Numbered from the stretch's first letter, positions 42,915 to 53,006 are shown. The stretch: DNA of 64,000 nt from an uncultured Clostridia bacterium (GCA_947168885.1 CAMVNQ010000006.1:124001-188000); one strand, 5' to 3'. Translations and numbers: made by a program. Notes: generated from the letters alone by a model not told the origin.

Positions 42915-44861
42915 ATGTTCAAAAAGCTGGGTTTTCAGATCGTTTTTATCACCACTATATGTATTGCGGCAGTCATTACGCTGCTTATCACTGTCACTCT
43001 TTTTTCAATGCGCGCATATAACGACAGCATCATGCTCGAAAGAGCAGTTGTCGGTATGCAGGTGCTTGAAAACCAGGTACAGTCGGAGATAGATAAGCTT
43101 CACGACGCATACAAAAGTATGATAAAGGACGAGGGTGTTACAGTGTTCCTTCCATCTGCCGGAAAAAATCGTGATGTGTTTGATGCTGCGCTGAATGATG
43201 CGTTCGGAGGAAACAAGGATTTCTATCTGGTCGTTGCAGACAGCACCGGAAACATCACCTACAAATCCGACACCTACCCCCTCAGCTCCTTCGATTACAG
43301 CCAGGTGGCAAACGGAAAGGTGATAAAGGGCGTTGCGAGATGTGATGATGAGATCGTGGCAATATATGCAGATACAGCTAAACTTTACGGCGAAACTTAT
43401 GTTATCTGCCTCGGATTCACTATGGGCGCTACGGACTGGCTTGACGACGTAATGAAAATATCCAACTGTGATGCCACTGTATGGAACCGGAACATAAGAT
43501 ATGCTACCACGCTCAAGCGCGACAACGGTGAACGCGCCACAGGAACCGACCTTAACGAAGATGTTCAGGAGGCAGTGCTGAAAAAGGAAGGCAAGTATGA
43601 GGGTCAGCACGATGTCGTAGACAGGCATTATTATGTTTCGTATCAGACAATGAAGGACTACGACGGCAACATTATCGGAGCATACTGGGCGGGTTCAAAC
43701 GCTTCCGCGGCCGACGGAGAGTTTATGGTCGTAACGGCGATAGCGGTAATAATCGGTGTATTGGGCGCTGTAGGAATCGCGGCGTTTATATTCGTGTTCT
43801 GTCTGAAGCGCGTTACAAAGCCTTTGAAGAGTGCCGAAGAATATGCCTCCGAAATGCGTGCCGGTCAGCTTGATACAACAAACGTCACATATAAGTTCGC
43901 TGATGACGAAGTCGGACAGTTCGTTGAGATCCTTCGCGGCGCGAAGCGCAGTATGTGTGATGTTGTGGGTGATTCATCACGAATACTCGCGGCGATGGCG
44001 GACGGCGACTTTACTCAGGCTCCCTCGGTAGATTATCCCGGACTTTTTGAGGACATTAAGAAGAACCTGATTAAGATAGAGGACGATCTCGGGAATACGC
44101 TCAGCAGTATGAACGTTTCGTCAGATGAAGTGCTCTCAGGTTCAAATCAGATGGCGGAGGGCTCACAGTCCCTTGCAGACGGTACAACGAGACAGGCTTC
44201 CGCTATACAGGAGATCTCGGCGACGATCGCGGAAGTGTCATCTCAGATAGCTGCTACCGCCGAGAATGCCGCACATGCCGGTGATCTTTCCGCTCAGACG
44301 CAGGATAAGGTCAATCAGCAGGATCAGCAGATACAGAGCATGGTATCGGCAATGAACGAGATAAGTGATACTTCAAGAGAGATCGAAAAGATAATCAAGG
44401 CTATAGAGGATATATCGTTCCAGACTAATATACTCGCATTGAACGCGGCGGTGGAAGCGGCACGCGCCGGCGATGCGGGAAAAGGCTTCGCGGTGGTTGC
44501 CGATGAGGTTCGCAATCTTGCAAACAAATCCGCCGAAGCAGCAAAAAGCACATCATCGCTCATCACCGCTTCTATTGATGCGGTAGGAAAGGGAAGTGCG
44601 ATAGCTTCCGCAACGGCTGAGTCGATGAAAGAGGTCAAGACAATATCTTCCGAAACTGCGGGACTGATAACTCAGATAGCCCGTGCGAGTGCCGAGCAGA
44701 ACAGCTCCATTCAGCAGATCACTTCGGGTGTCGAGCAGATAGCACAGGTCATTCAGACAAACTCTGCGACGGCAGAGGAGACCGCAGCATCATGCGAGCA
44801 ACTTTCCGGACAGTCGAAGCTGCTTAAGGATCAGGTTTCGAGATTCAGGATCAACAGGTGA
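42915..44861 (+). CDS. Methyl-accepting chemotaxis protein
   Basis: A 648-residue transmembrane chemoreceptor. Helix 1 is at about 8-30, an extracellular sensor of about 240 residues (Cache-like, with [20 protein letters not shown] and [20 protein letters not shown]) follows, then helix 2 at about 273-299 and a HAMP domain to about 355. The long signalling domain contains the hairpin tip [20 protein letters not shown], then [20 protein letters not shown]. The sensor should detect a small molecule. Its position right after uxaC suggests a pectin-derived acid (inference). Chemotaxis partners CheA and CheW are not in this window. Confidence 0.94.
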   Translation: MFKKLGFQIVFITTICIAAVITLLITVTLFSMRAYNDSIMLERAVVGMQVLENQVQSEIDKLHDAYKSMIKDEGVTVFLPSAGKNRDVFDAALNDAFGGNKDFYLVVADSTGNITYKSDTYPLSSFDYSQVANGKVIKGVARCDDEIVAIYADTAKLYGETYVICLGFTMGATDWLDDVMKISNCDATVWNRNIRYATTLKRDNGERATGTDLNEDVQEAVLKKEGKYEGQHDVVDRHYYVSYQTMKDYDGNIIGAYWAGSNASAADGEFMVVTAIAVIIGVLGAVGIAAFIFVFCLKRVTKPLKSAEEYASEMRAGQLDTTNVTYKFADDEVGQFVEILRGAKRSMCDVVGDSSRILAAMADGDFTQAPSVDYPGLFEDIKKNLIKIEDDLGNTLSSMNVSSDEVLSGSNQMAEGSQSLADGTTRQASAIQEISATIAEVSSQIAATAENAAHAGDLSAQTQDKVNQQDQQIQSMVSAMNEISDTSREIEKIIKAIEDISFQTNILALNAAVEAARAGDAGKGFAVVADEVRNLANKSAEAAKSTSSLITASIDAVGKGSAIASATAESMKEVKTISSETAGLITQIARASAEQNSSIQQITSGVEQIAQVIQTNSATAEETAASCEQLSGQSKLLKDQVSRFRINR

Positions 44862-45658
44862 TCAATACAAATATGAAGGTAATAGATTTTCACACGCATC
44901 CGTATATTTCCTCCGATGAGTTCATGTGCTTCTATCCGGAATGCTTTGAGCCGTCACCGGAACAGCTAAGGAATGATGCGGAAAGGGCAGGAATATCGCA
45001 TATCTGCGGGAGCGTTCTGCTGAAACGTCCTTATACCGCGGAGGAAGGCTTTTCGTACATAAAGGAGTGCAACGACAAGGCTCTTGCGCTGAAAGATAAG
45101 CTCGGAGATTTCTACACGCCCGGATTTCATATACATCCGTATTTCGTGGAAGAGTCGGTCGCAGAGATCGAAAGAATGGCGGACAGCGGGATCCGGCTGA
45201 TAGGGGAGCTTGTGCCGTATATGCACTGGTGGAGTGATTATGCAAACGCGGGTCTGCACACCATACTCGAAGCTGCGGAGCAGTACGGAATGACTGTAAG
45301 CTTCCATACTATGAAGGACGAGCAGAAGCAGATGACGGAGATGATCGCGGCGCATCCGAAGCTTGATTTCGTTGCGGCGCATCCGAATGATAAGGAATTG
45401 TTCCTGCTTCATATAGAGAGACTGAAAAAATATGAGAATTTCCGGCTTGATCTTTCGGGAACAGGAATTTTCAGATACGGCCTTGTTGCCTATGGTACAA
45501 GAAAGGTCGGCGCAGAAAAATTTATTTTCGGGACAGATTACCCAATATGCAATCCGAGAATGTATGTTCAGGCGATATTACAGGAACCGATCACCGAAAC
45601 GGACATGGAGAACATACTGTTTAAAAATGCGGCTGAATTGCTTGATCTCGAAGTCTGA
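44858..45658 (+). CDS. Amidohydrolase-type metal-dependent hydrolase
   Basis: A TIM-barrel amidohydrolase, 266 residues from a GTG at 44858 that has AGGA seven bases upstream and overlaps the chemoreceptor stop. A downstream ATG at 44873 ([13 protein letters not shown]) is an alternative. The metal motif HxH is in IDFHTHP, a further His is in [13 protein letters not shown] and FVAAHPN, and FGTDYP near residue 228 has the conserved Asp. The family cleaves C-N, C-O or C-C bonds, and its substrate here is unknown. Translational coupling to the chemoreceptor suggests a shared ligand or pathway. Confidence 0.82.
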   Translation: MINTNMKVIDFHTHPYISSDEFMCFYPECFEPSPEQLRNDAERAGISHICGSVLLKRPYTAEEGFSYIKECNDKALALKDKLGDFYTPGFHIHPYFVEESVAEIERMADSGIRLIGELVPYMHWWSDYANAGLHTILEAAEQYGMTVSFHTMKDEQKQMTEMIAAHPKLDFVAAHPNDKELFLLHIERLKKYENFRLDLSGTGIFRYGLVAYGTRKVGAEKFIFGTDYPICNPRMYVQAILQEPITETDMENILFKNAAELLDLEV

Positions 45659-45795
45659 TATAATACAGTTCATATATTTAAGCGGATAATGATGTAATTT
45701 TCACTTCTGCCGTCGGTCTGACAGAGAAACTGCCCGCGGCGGTCATCATATTCATGTAAAACTATATATTCTGAAAATAAGGTAGGATCTGAAAT

Positions 45796-46857
45796 ATGTA
45801 TAAGATAGAACAGCTTATTAGGTATAAATATTTTGCGGAAAAGATAGAGAAAAACGGATTGGATCACATAACAGATCCGCTTACGGGACTGATATCAAGA
45901 CCATATATACTTGGTTTTGCCAAGTCGCTTATCGCCGATAATACACCGTTCTCTCTCGTTATGCTGGATCTTGATAATTTCAAATTCATAAACGATACCT
46001 ATGGACACAGCACCGGAGACGAGGTGCTTCGTAGTGTATCGGACAGCCTTATCAATTACATCGACGGATTTGGAGTTGCCGGACGTCTGGGCGGCGACGA
46101 GTTTCTGTTCATTGATCTCAGGGACATAAAGTACGACGAAAAGAAAGCTTTTTTCACTGAGCTCTATACCGACGGACAAGTCCTTCGCAGAAATTATGAA
46201 CTTACCGAGTGCAATCCTTTCATTACGGGAACATTAGGCTGTGCGACATTCCCCGACAATACGACCGATTACGATGAGCTTTTCTTGATGATAGACAAGA
46301 CCCTTTACCGCGGTAAGAACAAGGGCAGAAACTGCTATATCATATATGTTGAAGAGAAGCATAAGAATATAGAGATAAAAAGACTTGCGGGTCACGGTAT
46401 CTGTACGATGATGCAGTCTATAACAAGGCAATGCGAGCTTGTTCCGGGTGCGGATAACAAGTTTCACGCGGTGATCCCTCTTCTTATGGACGAACTCGGT
46501 ATAACAGACCTTTACTATACGGATAAACATGGCATGATGCACTCCGTACTAAGAAAGGACTTCATAGAAGATGTGAGTGATATTGAGGAAATTACAAAGG
46601 ATGATATTTATTACACGAATAACATCCACGAAGTTAAGGAACGCACTCCGTTATTCTATAATGTGCTGATCAAGCATGAAATGGAAACGGTGCTTGTGAC
46701 GAGAATAGGATTTAAGGACGAAACCGACGGCTATCTTATATGTGCAGAACAGAGAAGCCACCGTATCTGGCAGGAGGATGAATGTGCACTGATCTATTTC
46801 CTCGCAAAGCTTATAGCTGTAGGAAAGCGGCTTGACGGAGACAAGATCACCGGCTGA
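45796..46857 (+). CDS. GGDEF protein with C-terminal GAF-like domain
   Basis: A 353-residue cytoplasmic protein. A diguanylate cyclase domain runs from about 28 to 185 (LTDPLTGLISRPYILGFAKS, MLDLDNFKFINDTYGHSTGD, and intact LGGDEF near residue 98). No RxxD inhibitory site five residues before GGDEF was seen (GVAGRLGGDEF). A domain of about 150 residues follows with GAF-like features (MDELGITDLYYTDKHGM, then DGYLICAEQRSHRIWQEDEC). This order, with the cyclase first and the sensor last, is reversed from usual. It should make c-di-GMP in response to a cytoplasmic signal. The 137-base region upstream shows nothing clear. Confidence 0.85.
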   Translation: MYKIEQLIRYKYFAEKIEKNGLDHITDPLTGLISRPYILGFAKSLIADNTPFSLVMLDLDNFKFINDTYGHSTGDEVLRSVSDSLINYIDGFGVAGRLGGDEFLFIDLRDIKYDEKKAFFTELYTDGQVLRRNYELTECNPFITGTLGCATFPDNTTDYDELFLMIDKTLYRGKNKGRNCYIIYVEEKHKNIEIKRLAGHGICTMMQSITRQCELVPGADNKFHAVIPLLMDELGITDLYYTDKHGMMHSVLRKDFIEDVSDIEEITKDDIYYTNNIHEVKERTPLFYNVLIKHEMETVLVTRIGFKDETDGYLICAEQRSHRIWQEDECALIYFLAKLIAVGKRLDGDKITG

Positions 46858-46950
46858 CATCTTGCTGAGTCTTTCTGCGCATAAGCCTGCAAACGAATAT
46901 CTGAAATCGAGTATATGTTTTCTGAATAAATAACATTCATGTTGAAAAAA

Positions 46951-46981
46951 AGAGCAGTTCCGGATATTCCGGAACTGCTCT
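46951..46981. terminator. Strong bidirectional terminator between convergent genes
   Basis: AGAGCAGTTCCGGA (46951-46964), TAT loop, TCCGGAACTGCTCT (46968-46981): a perfect 14-bp stem. Seven A bases precede it and TTATCGTT follows, so it can stop the GGDEF gene on one strand and fbp on the other. Confidence 0.85.
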
Positions 46982-47086
46982 TATCGTTATAATAGCCGTG
47001 TCATCACAAAACGGAGTTGTCGGCGTGGCTTTATACGTAAATCGGTGGTGATACGACCATATTCGGAACAGTAACAGCTCCGAGTG

Positions 47087-49021
47087 CTATTTCTCCTGAT
47101 GCTCCTTTATTTTTCCGGAACGATACGCGTCGAGCAGCATACGAAGGTCGTTTATCTGCTCAAGAAGCTCTCTGCCCTTGTCGGTGTCGGAGATGTTCGC
47201 GCGGCGTTCGAGCCGTTCAACAAGATGTATCTTCGGTGTGTGCTCGCTTTCGCCGGGAATGAAAGGGTAGTGCTCCGCGAGGTTGAGACTGTGTGAGTCG
47301 AAGATAAGCGTATAGCCTGCAATACCTGTGGTGTTCTGATATGCCTTTGAGATGCCGCCGTCTATGACGAACAGCCGGCCGTCTGCCTTGACGGGGTGTT
47401 CGCCGTATTTTATTTTTACAGGAACATGACCGTTGATGATATGTCCTTTTTCCACATCGTCAACGAAAAGCCGAAGCAGCCGCTTGCAGACGTCGGCTTT
47501 TTCCGAGAACGTGTAATACGCGTTGTAGTGTTCGGTGTGAAGCTCTTTGTCGTCAAGGAAATACCGCTCGAAAAACGCCATTTTGTCCTTGCCGTAAAGG
47601 GGAGATTTTGCGCCGCACCAGAGGTACAGCATATAGTCGCGTGCATAGTCCTTCTCTACGCCGTGGTGCAGGAAATACGCCTGTCTTGCGATCTCATCGA
47701 GCTTGTCGAGCAGCTCCTTTCCGCTGTATTCCGAGCCGTCTATCCACAGGCTTTGCAATGTGCCGTTCTCGTCGAGAGGCAGACAGCCGTGAAATAGCAC
47801 GTTCCCGTTGCAGACCTTGTACATTGAGCCGTGCGCATACAGAAAACGTATGTGCCGGTGCAGCTTCTCACTGTGGCGGAATGTTGCGGAAAGCACCGAC
47901 ATAAGTTCTTTTTCGCCCGCCGAGAGTTCCAGCGGGTCTGACTTGTCAACTGTCGGGAAACGGGTATCTTTAAGCTTGTGCAGCCTGCCGTTTATCTCGA
48001 TTGTGCCGCTGTCGAAATCTACGTGCTTGAACATTACGCGGTCGCGCATTTCCCACTCGGGGTATTTCTCCATAAGCTGACCTTCGAGTTTGAGCTGTAT
48101 CACGGTTATTGCCTTGTGCATCTTCGCAACAAGTTTCGTGTCAACAGGGTCATAAATATTGTCGTCAAGCGTGCTCGGCATAAACAGTGCGCAGTCGTCG
48201 TCCTTGTATGTTTCTGCGGCAAATACCGCGAGCGCACGGAGGTTAAGCCCATAACCGTCCTCTAAAATATCGAAATTGTTGTAGCGCATTGAGATGCGTA
48301 TAACATTTGCTATAAGCGCCTGATTTCCGGCTGCCGCGCCCATCCACGAAATGTCGTGGTTGCCCCATTGAATATCGATGTCATGGAACTTCATCAGCTC
48401 GTCCATTATTATATCGGCACGGGGTCCGCGGTCATAGATGTCTCCTATGATGTGCAGAACGTCAATGGACAGCGCTTGTATCGTCTTACAAAGTGCCTCG
48501 ATGAAGTTTTCGGCAATATTGGTATTGAGTATTGTTTTGATTATTTCGTCGTAGTAGAAATCCTTGTTTACGTCGTCGGTGACATTCAGCAGCTCATCAA
48601 GTATGTATCCCATGTCTGCCGGAACACGTTTGCGGACGCGTGATCGGGTATATTTTGCCGATACAGCTTCAAGCACGATGATGAGCCGATATATGGTTAT
48701 TCTTCGCCATTCGTCGTTAAGTTCCTCCGATGCCGCGAGATGTTTCAGCTCTTTCTCCGGGTAGTATATAAGCGTTGCAAGGCGCTCGCGCTCGGCATTT
48801 GGAACAGTCTTGCCGAGCACCATATCGATCTTGTCCTTTATCTTGCCTGAAGCGCTGCGAAGCATATGCAGGAATGCCTCATACTCGCCGTGCATATCGC
48901 TGAAGAAGTATTCGGTGCCTTTTGGAAGGCTACGTATTGCGGAAAGATTTATGATTTCAGCGGCAGCGCTCTCTATTGTGGGGTATTCCTTCGCGAGCAT
49001 TGTAAAGTATTTTTCATCCAT
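47087..49021 (-). CDS. fbp: Fructose-1,6-bisphosphatase class III
   Basis: A 644-residue gluconeogenic phosphatase of the type restricted to Firmicutes, unrelated in fold to class I. The metallophosphoesterase motif pieces are FFSDMHGEYEAF near residue 41 (DxH), VLHIIGDIYDRGPRADIIMD near 195 (GDxxDRG), IQWGNHDISWMGAAAGNQAL near 217 (GNHD) and GHIINGHVPVKI near 520. The downstream LVERL and a C-terminal Glu/Lys/Arg-rich coil complete the usual length. It begins 15 bases after the decayed LacI gene ends, suggesting past cotranscription. GAGAGGATAGAACC precedes the ATG. Confidence 0.96.
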   Translation of the reverse strand: MDEKYFTMLAKEYPTIESAAAEIINLSAIRSLPKGTEYFFSDMHGEYEAFLHMLRSASGKIKDKIDMVLGKTVPNAERERLATLIYYPEKELKHLAASEELNDEWRRITIYRLIIVLEAVSAKYTRSRVRKRVPADMGYILDELLNVTDDVNKDFYYDEIIKTILNTNIAENFIEALCKTIQALSIDVLHIIGDIYDRGPRADIIMDELMKFHDIDIQWGNHDISWMGAAAGNQALIANVIRISMRYNNFDILEDGYGLNLRALAVFAAETYKDDDCALFMPSTLDDNIYDPVDTKLVAKMHKAITVIQLKLEGQLMEKYPEWEMRDRVMFKHVDFDSGTIEINGRLHKLKDTRFPTVDKSDPLELSAGEKELMSVLSATFRHSEKLHRHIRFLYAHGSMYKVCNGNVLFHGCLPLDENGTLQSLWIDGSEYSGKELLDKLDEIARQAYFLHHGVEKDYARDYMLYLWCGAKSPLYGKDKMAFFERYFLDDKELHTEHYNAYYTFSEKADVCKRLLRLFVDDVEKGHIINGHVPVKIKYGEHPVKADGRLFVIDGGISKAYQNTTGIAGYTLIFDSHSLNLAEHYPFIPGESEHTPKIHLVERLERRANISDTDKGRELLEQINDLRMLLDAYRSGKIKEHQEK

Positions 49022-49036
49022 GGTTCTATCCTCTCA

Positions 49037-50051
49037 TTATGTTGACGAACGCGGGACTATGCTTGATGTTATATGTATTATCTGATTTGACTGTGACGGG
49101 TTTGCGAGCCTTTCAAACAGGAGCGAAACTATCCTTCGGCCTATCACCATTTTATTTACGTTCACAGAGGTAAGCGGCGGTTCTGTGCGTTTTGAATCCG
49201 GAATATTGTCGTACCCGATGATCTTTACTTCGTCGGGTATTTTTACGTTCATTGTATTTAGTGCATTTATAAGGTTTATTGCTATTGAGTCATTAGCCGC
49301 CACAAAACAGTCCGGAAGTCCGGGCAATGAATCAAGTGCTTCCTCAAGCGCGGCGGTATCATAAGGCTTTGTATCGCTGTATGTGATAGAATACTGAAGA
49401 TCGACCGGAAGTCCCGCAAGGAACATAGCCTCACGCATACCTGTGAACCGTTCATAGAATGAAGTGCAGTGAAGATAGTCTCCAACAAATCCGAAGGTCC
49501 TGCAGCCTTTTTTTGTATCAGATGCAGGCAGAAGTTCTGTATCGTGTCCATGTTTTCGGGGAGTATAAGGTCATAATGTCCCTTTAGCGTGAAGCTGTTG
49601 ACAGGAAAATCCATAAATACGAGCGGTTTTCCGGTAGCGGAAAGTTTTTCGATATACTCTGTATCAAAAAACTCTATACAGATAATCCCGTCAACAGTAT
49701 AATCATCAAGATAGCGCATGAACTTCTTGAAAGACGTGGGGTCTGTTATGCGGATCTGAACAAGCTCAACGTCATAATCCACAAGGCTGCTCTCGATTCC
49801 TTTAAGTATTTACGAGTGATAATTTATGCTCATAAGCAGGCGGGAAGAGAGTATGACAAATCTTTTCTGTTCAAGGGAGATATTGGTAGTCGCAGCTATT
49901 TATAGCTCTTATATCCCATTTCCACGGCGGCGTTTATAACAGCGTTGCGCGTTTTTATCGGAACGTGCTTGCCGTTCAGGGCTTTTGATACTGTATTTCT
50001 CGACATATTGAGCGCATTTGCAATGTCCTGTATAGTTACAGACTTTTTCAT
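49037..50051 (-). pseudogene. Decayed LacI-family transcriptional repressor
   Basis: The minus-strand ATG at 50051 starts MKKSVTIQDIANALNMSRNT, VSKALNGKHVPIKTRNAVIN, a clean LacI HTH and hinge. The frame then stops at 49896-49898. The regulator continues in another frame (AATTNISLEQKRFVILSSRL) until an in-frame TAA at 49810-49812, resumes as ILKGIESSLVDYDVE, and is shifted again at 49509-49515, where seven A bases stand for the expected eight. The C-terminal ligand-binding part (SLPGLPDCFVAANDSIAINL) runs to 49037. With two shifts and one nonsense codon, this is probably a real pseudogene, though some shifts could be assembly errors. It faces the GH32 genes it likely controlled. Confidence 0.85.
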
Positions 50052-50077
50052 GTATAAGCACCTTCTGACTTATTTAA

Positions 50078-50106
50078 ATTATACCGTCATATTCGCAAAT
50101 TGTCAA
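50078..50106 (-). promoter_or_regulatory. Promoter of the LacI pseudogene
   Basis: On the minus strand TTGACA (50101-50106), a 17-base spacer and TATAAT (50078-50083), both perfect, lie 27 bases before the LacI ATG, with AGAAGGTG as ribosome site. Confidence 0.75.
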
Positions 50107-50132
50107 GCAAATGCACAAAATGCACAATTATT

Positions 50133-50150
50133 TTTACACAAGTGTGCAAA
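50133..50150. promoter_or_regulatory. LacI-type operator candidate
   Basis: TTTACACA-AG-TGTGCAAA is palindromic with one mismatch. GTTGTACAAC (50160-50169) is a second, perfect palindrome beside it. Both lie between the two divergent promoters, where a LacI-family repressor would bind. Confidence 0.55.
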
Positions 50151-50183
50151 TGCATAAATGTTGTACAACTTTGTGGTTCTCTA

Positions 50184-50212
50184 TTGACTGCTGTTAGTTT
50201 TTGTTGTATGAT
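50184..50212 (+). promoter_or_regulatory. Promoter of the GH32-fructokinase operon
   Basis: TTGACT (50184-50189), a 17-base spacer and TATGAT (50207-50212) read toward GH32. The expected transcript starts near 50219, about 44 bases before the first ATG. Confidence 0.7.
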
Positions 50213-50262
50213 TTATACAGAAAAGGTTTCGTGGTACTCTATAAATATTCAGGAGGTTCACT

Positions 50263-50467
50263 ATGAAAAACGAAACTACTTATGCTGCTGCACCCGATAA
50301 AAGCACTTGAGGTGATAGTGCCTTTGCTTGGTGGAGCTGTTCTGGCGCTGGCATTTCCTCCTTCGGCAATAGTACTGCCTGCCGGAGTGATGCTTGCGTG
50401 CAGTTTTCCGCTTGAAAAGGTGTTTTTGCAGCACATGAGAGAAGAAGACAGAGTAAAATTAATGTGA
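50263..50467 (+). pseudogene. Small single-helix membrane protein, frameshifted
   Basis: An excellent ribosome site (CAGGAGGTTCACT) precedes an ATG at 50263, but the frame ends after 15 codons (MKNETTYAAAPDKST). From 50293 the next frame continues as IKALEVIVPLLGGAVLALAF, PPSAIVLPAGVMLACSFPLE, and ends KVFLQHMREEDRVKLM at 50467. Removing one C from CCC at 50293-50295 would restore a 67-residue protein with one hydrophobic segment. Alternatively a separate 61-residue product starts at 50282. Its stop overlaps the ribosome site of the GH32 gene. Function is unknown. Confidence 0.5.
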
Positions 50468-50474
50468 GGTAAAT

Positions 50475-51965
50475 ATGACAAGCAAAAAACTATTGTTTGC
50501 AAGAACGTATGAAAAAGAAGCGGGTGAAAAGATACCCTCCGGACAGCGTCCCGTGCTTCACCTTTCCCCGTACACAGGGTGGACGAATGACCCCAACGGT
50601 TTCTCGTACTACGGTGGGAAATACCACCTGTTCTATCAGTATAACCCGTTCAGCACATACTGGGATTCCATGCACTGGGGACACGCGGTAAGTGACGATA
50701 TGCTGCATTGGGAGTACCTGCCTGCGGCAATGGCTCCGGATACCGACATCGATTCGTTTGGCTGCTTTTCCGGAAGTGCGGTGACAATGAAGGACGGCAG
50801 ACAGCTCCTTATGTACACCGGTGTACGCAAAGAAAACAACGGCGGGCAGGGTGAGATACAGACTCAGTGTATAGCGACCGGTGACGGACTGGACTATGAA
50901 AAGTATGAGTTTAACCCCGTGCTTGACGGGAACGATCTGCCGAATGGACTGAGCAGGAATGACTTCCGCGACCCGAAGATATGGCAGGAAGCTGACGGCA
51001 GCTACAAATGTGTGGCAGGCACCTGTAACAGTGACAGACTCGGCAGGATACTGATGTTCAGCAGTCCCGACGGCTTCAGCTGGAAATTCGAGAGTGTTCT
51101 CGCCGAAAACGACGGAACTTTCGGGCTTATGTGGGAATGTCCGGATTATTTTACTCTTGACGGAAAGAGCGTTCTTATCACAAGCCCTCAGGATATGCTT
51201 CCGCAGGGTTTTGAATATCACAATGGAAACGGTACGCTGTGCCTGATCGGAACATACGATGATAAAGAAAAGAAATTCCACCGCGAGAAAGACCAGTCGG
51301 TCGATTATGGCATCGACTTCTATGCGCCGCAGACTGCACTTGCTCCGGACGGCAGACGCATCATGATAGGCTGGCTTCAGAACTGGGACACCTGCTCGCT
51401 TATAGACCGAAAAGATATGAGGTGGTTCGGACAGATGAGCATTCCGCGGGAATTATCTATCAGGAACGGAAGGCTGTACCAGACTCCCGTGCGCGAGCTC
51501 GAACTTTGCAGAAGCGGTAGGGTGGAGTACAATGGCGTTACCGTGAACGGCGATCTGTCGCTTACCGGAATAAACGGAAGAGTAGCGGATATAGAGCTTG
51601 TACTGCGCCCGAAAGATCCCGAAAACATATATCAGAAATTCACGGTAAGGTTTGCGCAGAATGACAGATATTACACATCACTTAGCTTCCGGCCCGCGGA
51701 ATCGGTGGTAAAGATAGACCGCAAGTTCTCCGGTCCGCGCAGAGCGTATGTACACCAGCGCCGCTGCCATATACCAGAAAGCCGCGGAGAAGTAAAGCTT
51801 CGTCTGATCCTTGATCGTTACAGTGCGGAGGTATTTATCAACGACGGTGAATACACTATGAGCTGCACTATCCTTACAGATACTTCGGCTGACATGATAA
51901 GCTTCCATTCGGTCGGAGAGGCGGTTATGGACATCACCAAATACGACCTTGCGTCCGAGGAGTGA
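50475..51965 (+). CDS. GH32 beta-fructofuranosidase (sucrose/fructo-oligosaccharide hydrolase)
   Basis: A 496-residue five-bladed propeller enzyme with a C-terminal beta-sandwich. The nucleophile motif is GWTNDPNG (Asp near residue 38), then FRDPK near 167 and WECPDYF near 227 with the acid/base Glu. YAPQTALAPDGRRIMIGWLQ near 278 is typical of GH32. There is no signal peptide, so it hydrolyses imported sucrose or fructo-oligosaccharide. No fructose transporter is beside it. Fructokinase follows after four bases, completing conversion to fructose-6-phosphate. GAGGTAAAT is the ribosome site. Confidence 0.94.
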   Translation: MTSKKLLFARTYEKEAGEKIPSGQRPVLHLSPYTGWTNDPNGFSYYGGKYHLFYQYNPFSTYWDSMHWGHAVSDDMLHWEYLPAAMAPDTDIDSFGCFSGSAVTMKDGRQLLMYTGVRKENNGGQGEIQTQCIATGDGLDYEKYEFNPVLDGNDLPNGLSRNDFRDPKIWQEADGSYKCVAGTCNSDRLGRILMFSSPDGFSWKFESVLAENDGTFGLMWECPDYFTLDGKSVLITSPQDMLPQGFEYHNGNGTLCLIGTYDDKEKKFHREKDQSVDYGIDFYAPQTALAPDGRRIMIGWLQNWDTCSLIDRKDMRWFGQMSIPRELSIRNGRLYQTPVRELELCRSGRVEYNGVTVNGDLSLTGINGRVADIELVLRPKDPENIYQKFTVRFAQNDRYYTSLSFRPAESVVKIDRKFSGPRRAYVHQRRCHIPESRGEVKLRLILDRYSAEVFINDGEYTMSCTILTDTSADMISFHSVGEAVMDITKYDLASEE

Positions 51966-51969
51966 GAAT

Positions 51970-52938
51970 ATGAAAAGATATGATGTTACAGCGCTTGGAG
52001 AGCTTCTTATAGATTTTACGGAAAGTGGAGTAAGCAGTCGGGGTAATCCCATACTTGAAGCAAATCCCGGAGGAGCACCGTGCAACGTTCTTGCGATGTT
52101 GAGCAAACTCGGTAAAAAGACTGCGTTTATCGGCAAAGTCGGAAACGACAATTTCGGAAGAATGCTTGCAAAGACAGTCAAGGATACAGGAACTGACATT
52201 TCCGGACTTGTATATGACGATGCAGTCCCGACTACGCTAGCGTTTGTGCATACATCGGATGACGGCGAGCGGGAATTCAGCTTTTACCGCCACCCGGGTG
52301 CAGATATGATGCTGAAAAGGACAGATCTGCGGTACGAACTTCTGACGAAGACGAGGGTATTCCATTTCGGGTCACTGTCGCTTACGCATCCTGACCCGCG
52401 CGAAGCTACACGGTACGCAGTTGAGACTGCCAAAAATGCCGGTGCGCTTATATCGTTCGATCCTAATCTGCGCGAACCGCTCTGGGACAGTCTGGAAAAT
52501 GCCCGTGAGCAGATAGAATACGGATTGTCTGTTTGCGATATTCTTAAGATCTCCGATAACGAGCTTGAGTTTACGGCAGGTACAAACGACTACGACAAGG
52601 GTGTGGCGTATCTGAGAGAGAAATACAAAATCCCGCTTATCTTTCTTACACTCGGAAAGGACGGAAGCAGGGCATATTTCAAAGATATCCGGGTTGAAGA
52701 AGCTGCATCGGACAAGATAAAGCCGATAGAAAAGACCGGTGCCGGAGATACATTCTGCGGCTGTGCGCTCAGTCTTGTGCTCGATCACGGACTTGACGGA
52801 TTGAATGAGCAGACCCTCTCAGATATTCTTAGATTTGCGAATGCCGGAGCATCGATCATTACCGCGAGGAAGGGTGCATTAAAGGTTATGCCCGGGAGGG
52901 AAGAGATCTCTTCTTTGTGCGGATCTGATATTTCCTGA
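51970..52938 (+). CDS. Fructokinase (PfkB family)
   Basis: A 322-residue ribokinase-fold sugar kinase. The start is ATG 51970, after GAGGAGTGAGAAT. It has YDVTALGELLIDFTESGVSS near the N-terminus, NPGGAPCNVLAMLSKLGKKT near 30 (substrate side), and KTGAGDTFCGCALSLVL near 257 with the anion hole and catalytic Asp. These match ScrK-like fructokinases. Fructose released by the adjacent GH32 enzyme is the probable substrate. It is followed by a terminator, closing the operon. Confidence 0.92.
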   Translation: MKRYDVTALGELLIDFTESGVSSRGNPILEANPGGAPCNVLAMLSKLGKKTAFIGKVGNDNFGRMLAKTVKDTGTDISGLVYDDAVPTTLAFVHTSDDGEREFSFYRHPGADMMLKRTDLRYELLTKTRVFHFGSLSLTHPDPREATRYAVETAKNAGALISFDPNLREPLWDSLENAREQIEYGLSVCDILKISDNELEFTAGTNDYDKGVAYLREKYKIPLIFLTLGKDGSRAYFKDIRVEEAASDKIKPIEKTGAGDTFCGCALSLVLDHGLDGLNEQTLSDILRFANAGASIITARKGALKVMPGREEISSLCGSDIS

Positions 52939-52964
52939 AACATACGACTCCGATTAATAATGGC

Positions 52965-53006
52965 AAAATCCCTGTAAAACAGCGTCTCTGCCTTACGGGG
53001 ATTTTT
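52965..53006 (+). terminator. Terminator of the GH32-fructokinase operon
   Basis: AAAATCCC (52965-52972) plus GTAA pairs with TTAC plus GGGGATTTT (52993-53004), ending in a T run. It lies 26 bases after the fructokinase stop. Confidence 0.75.
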
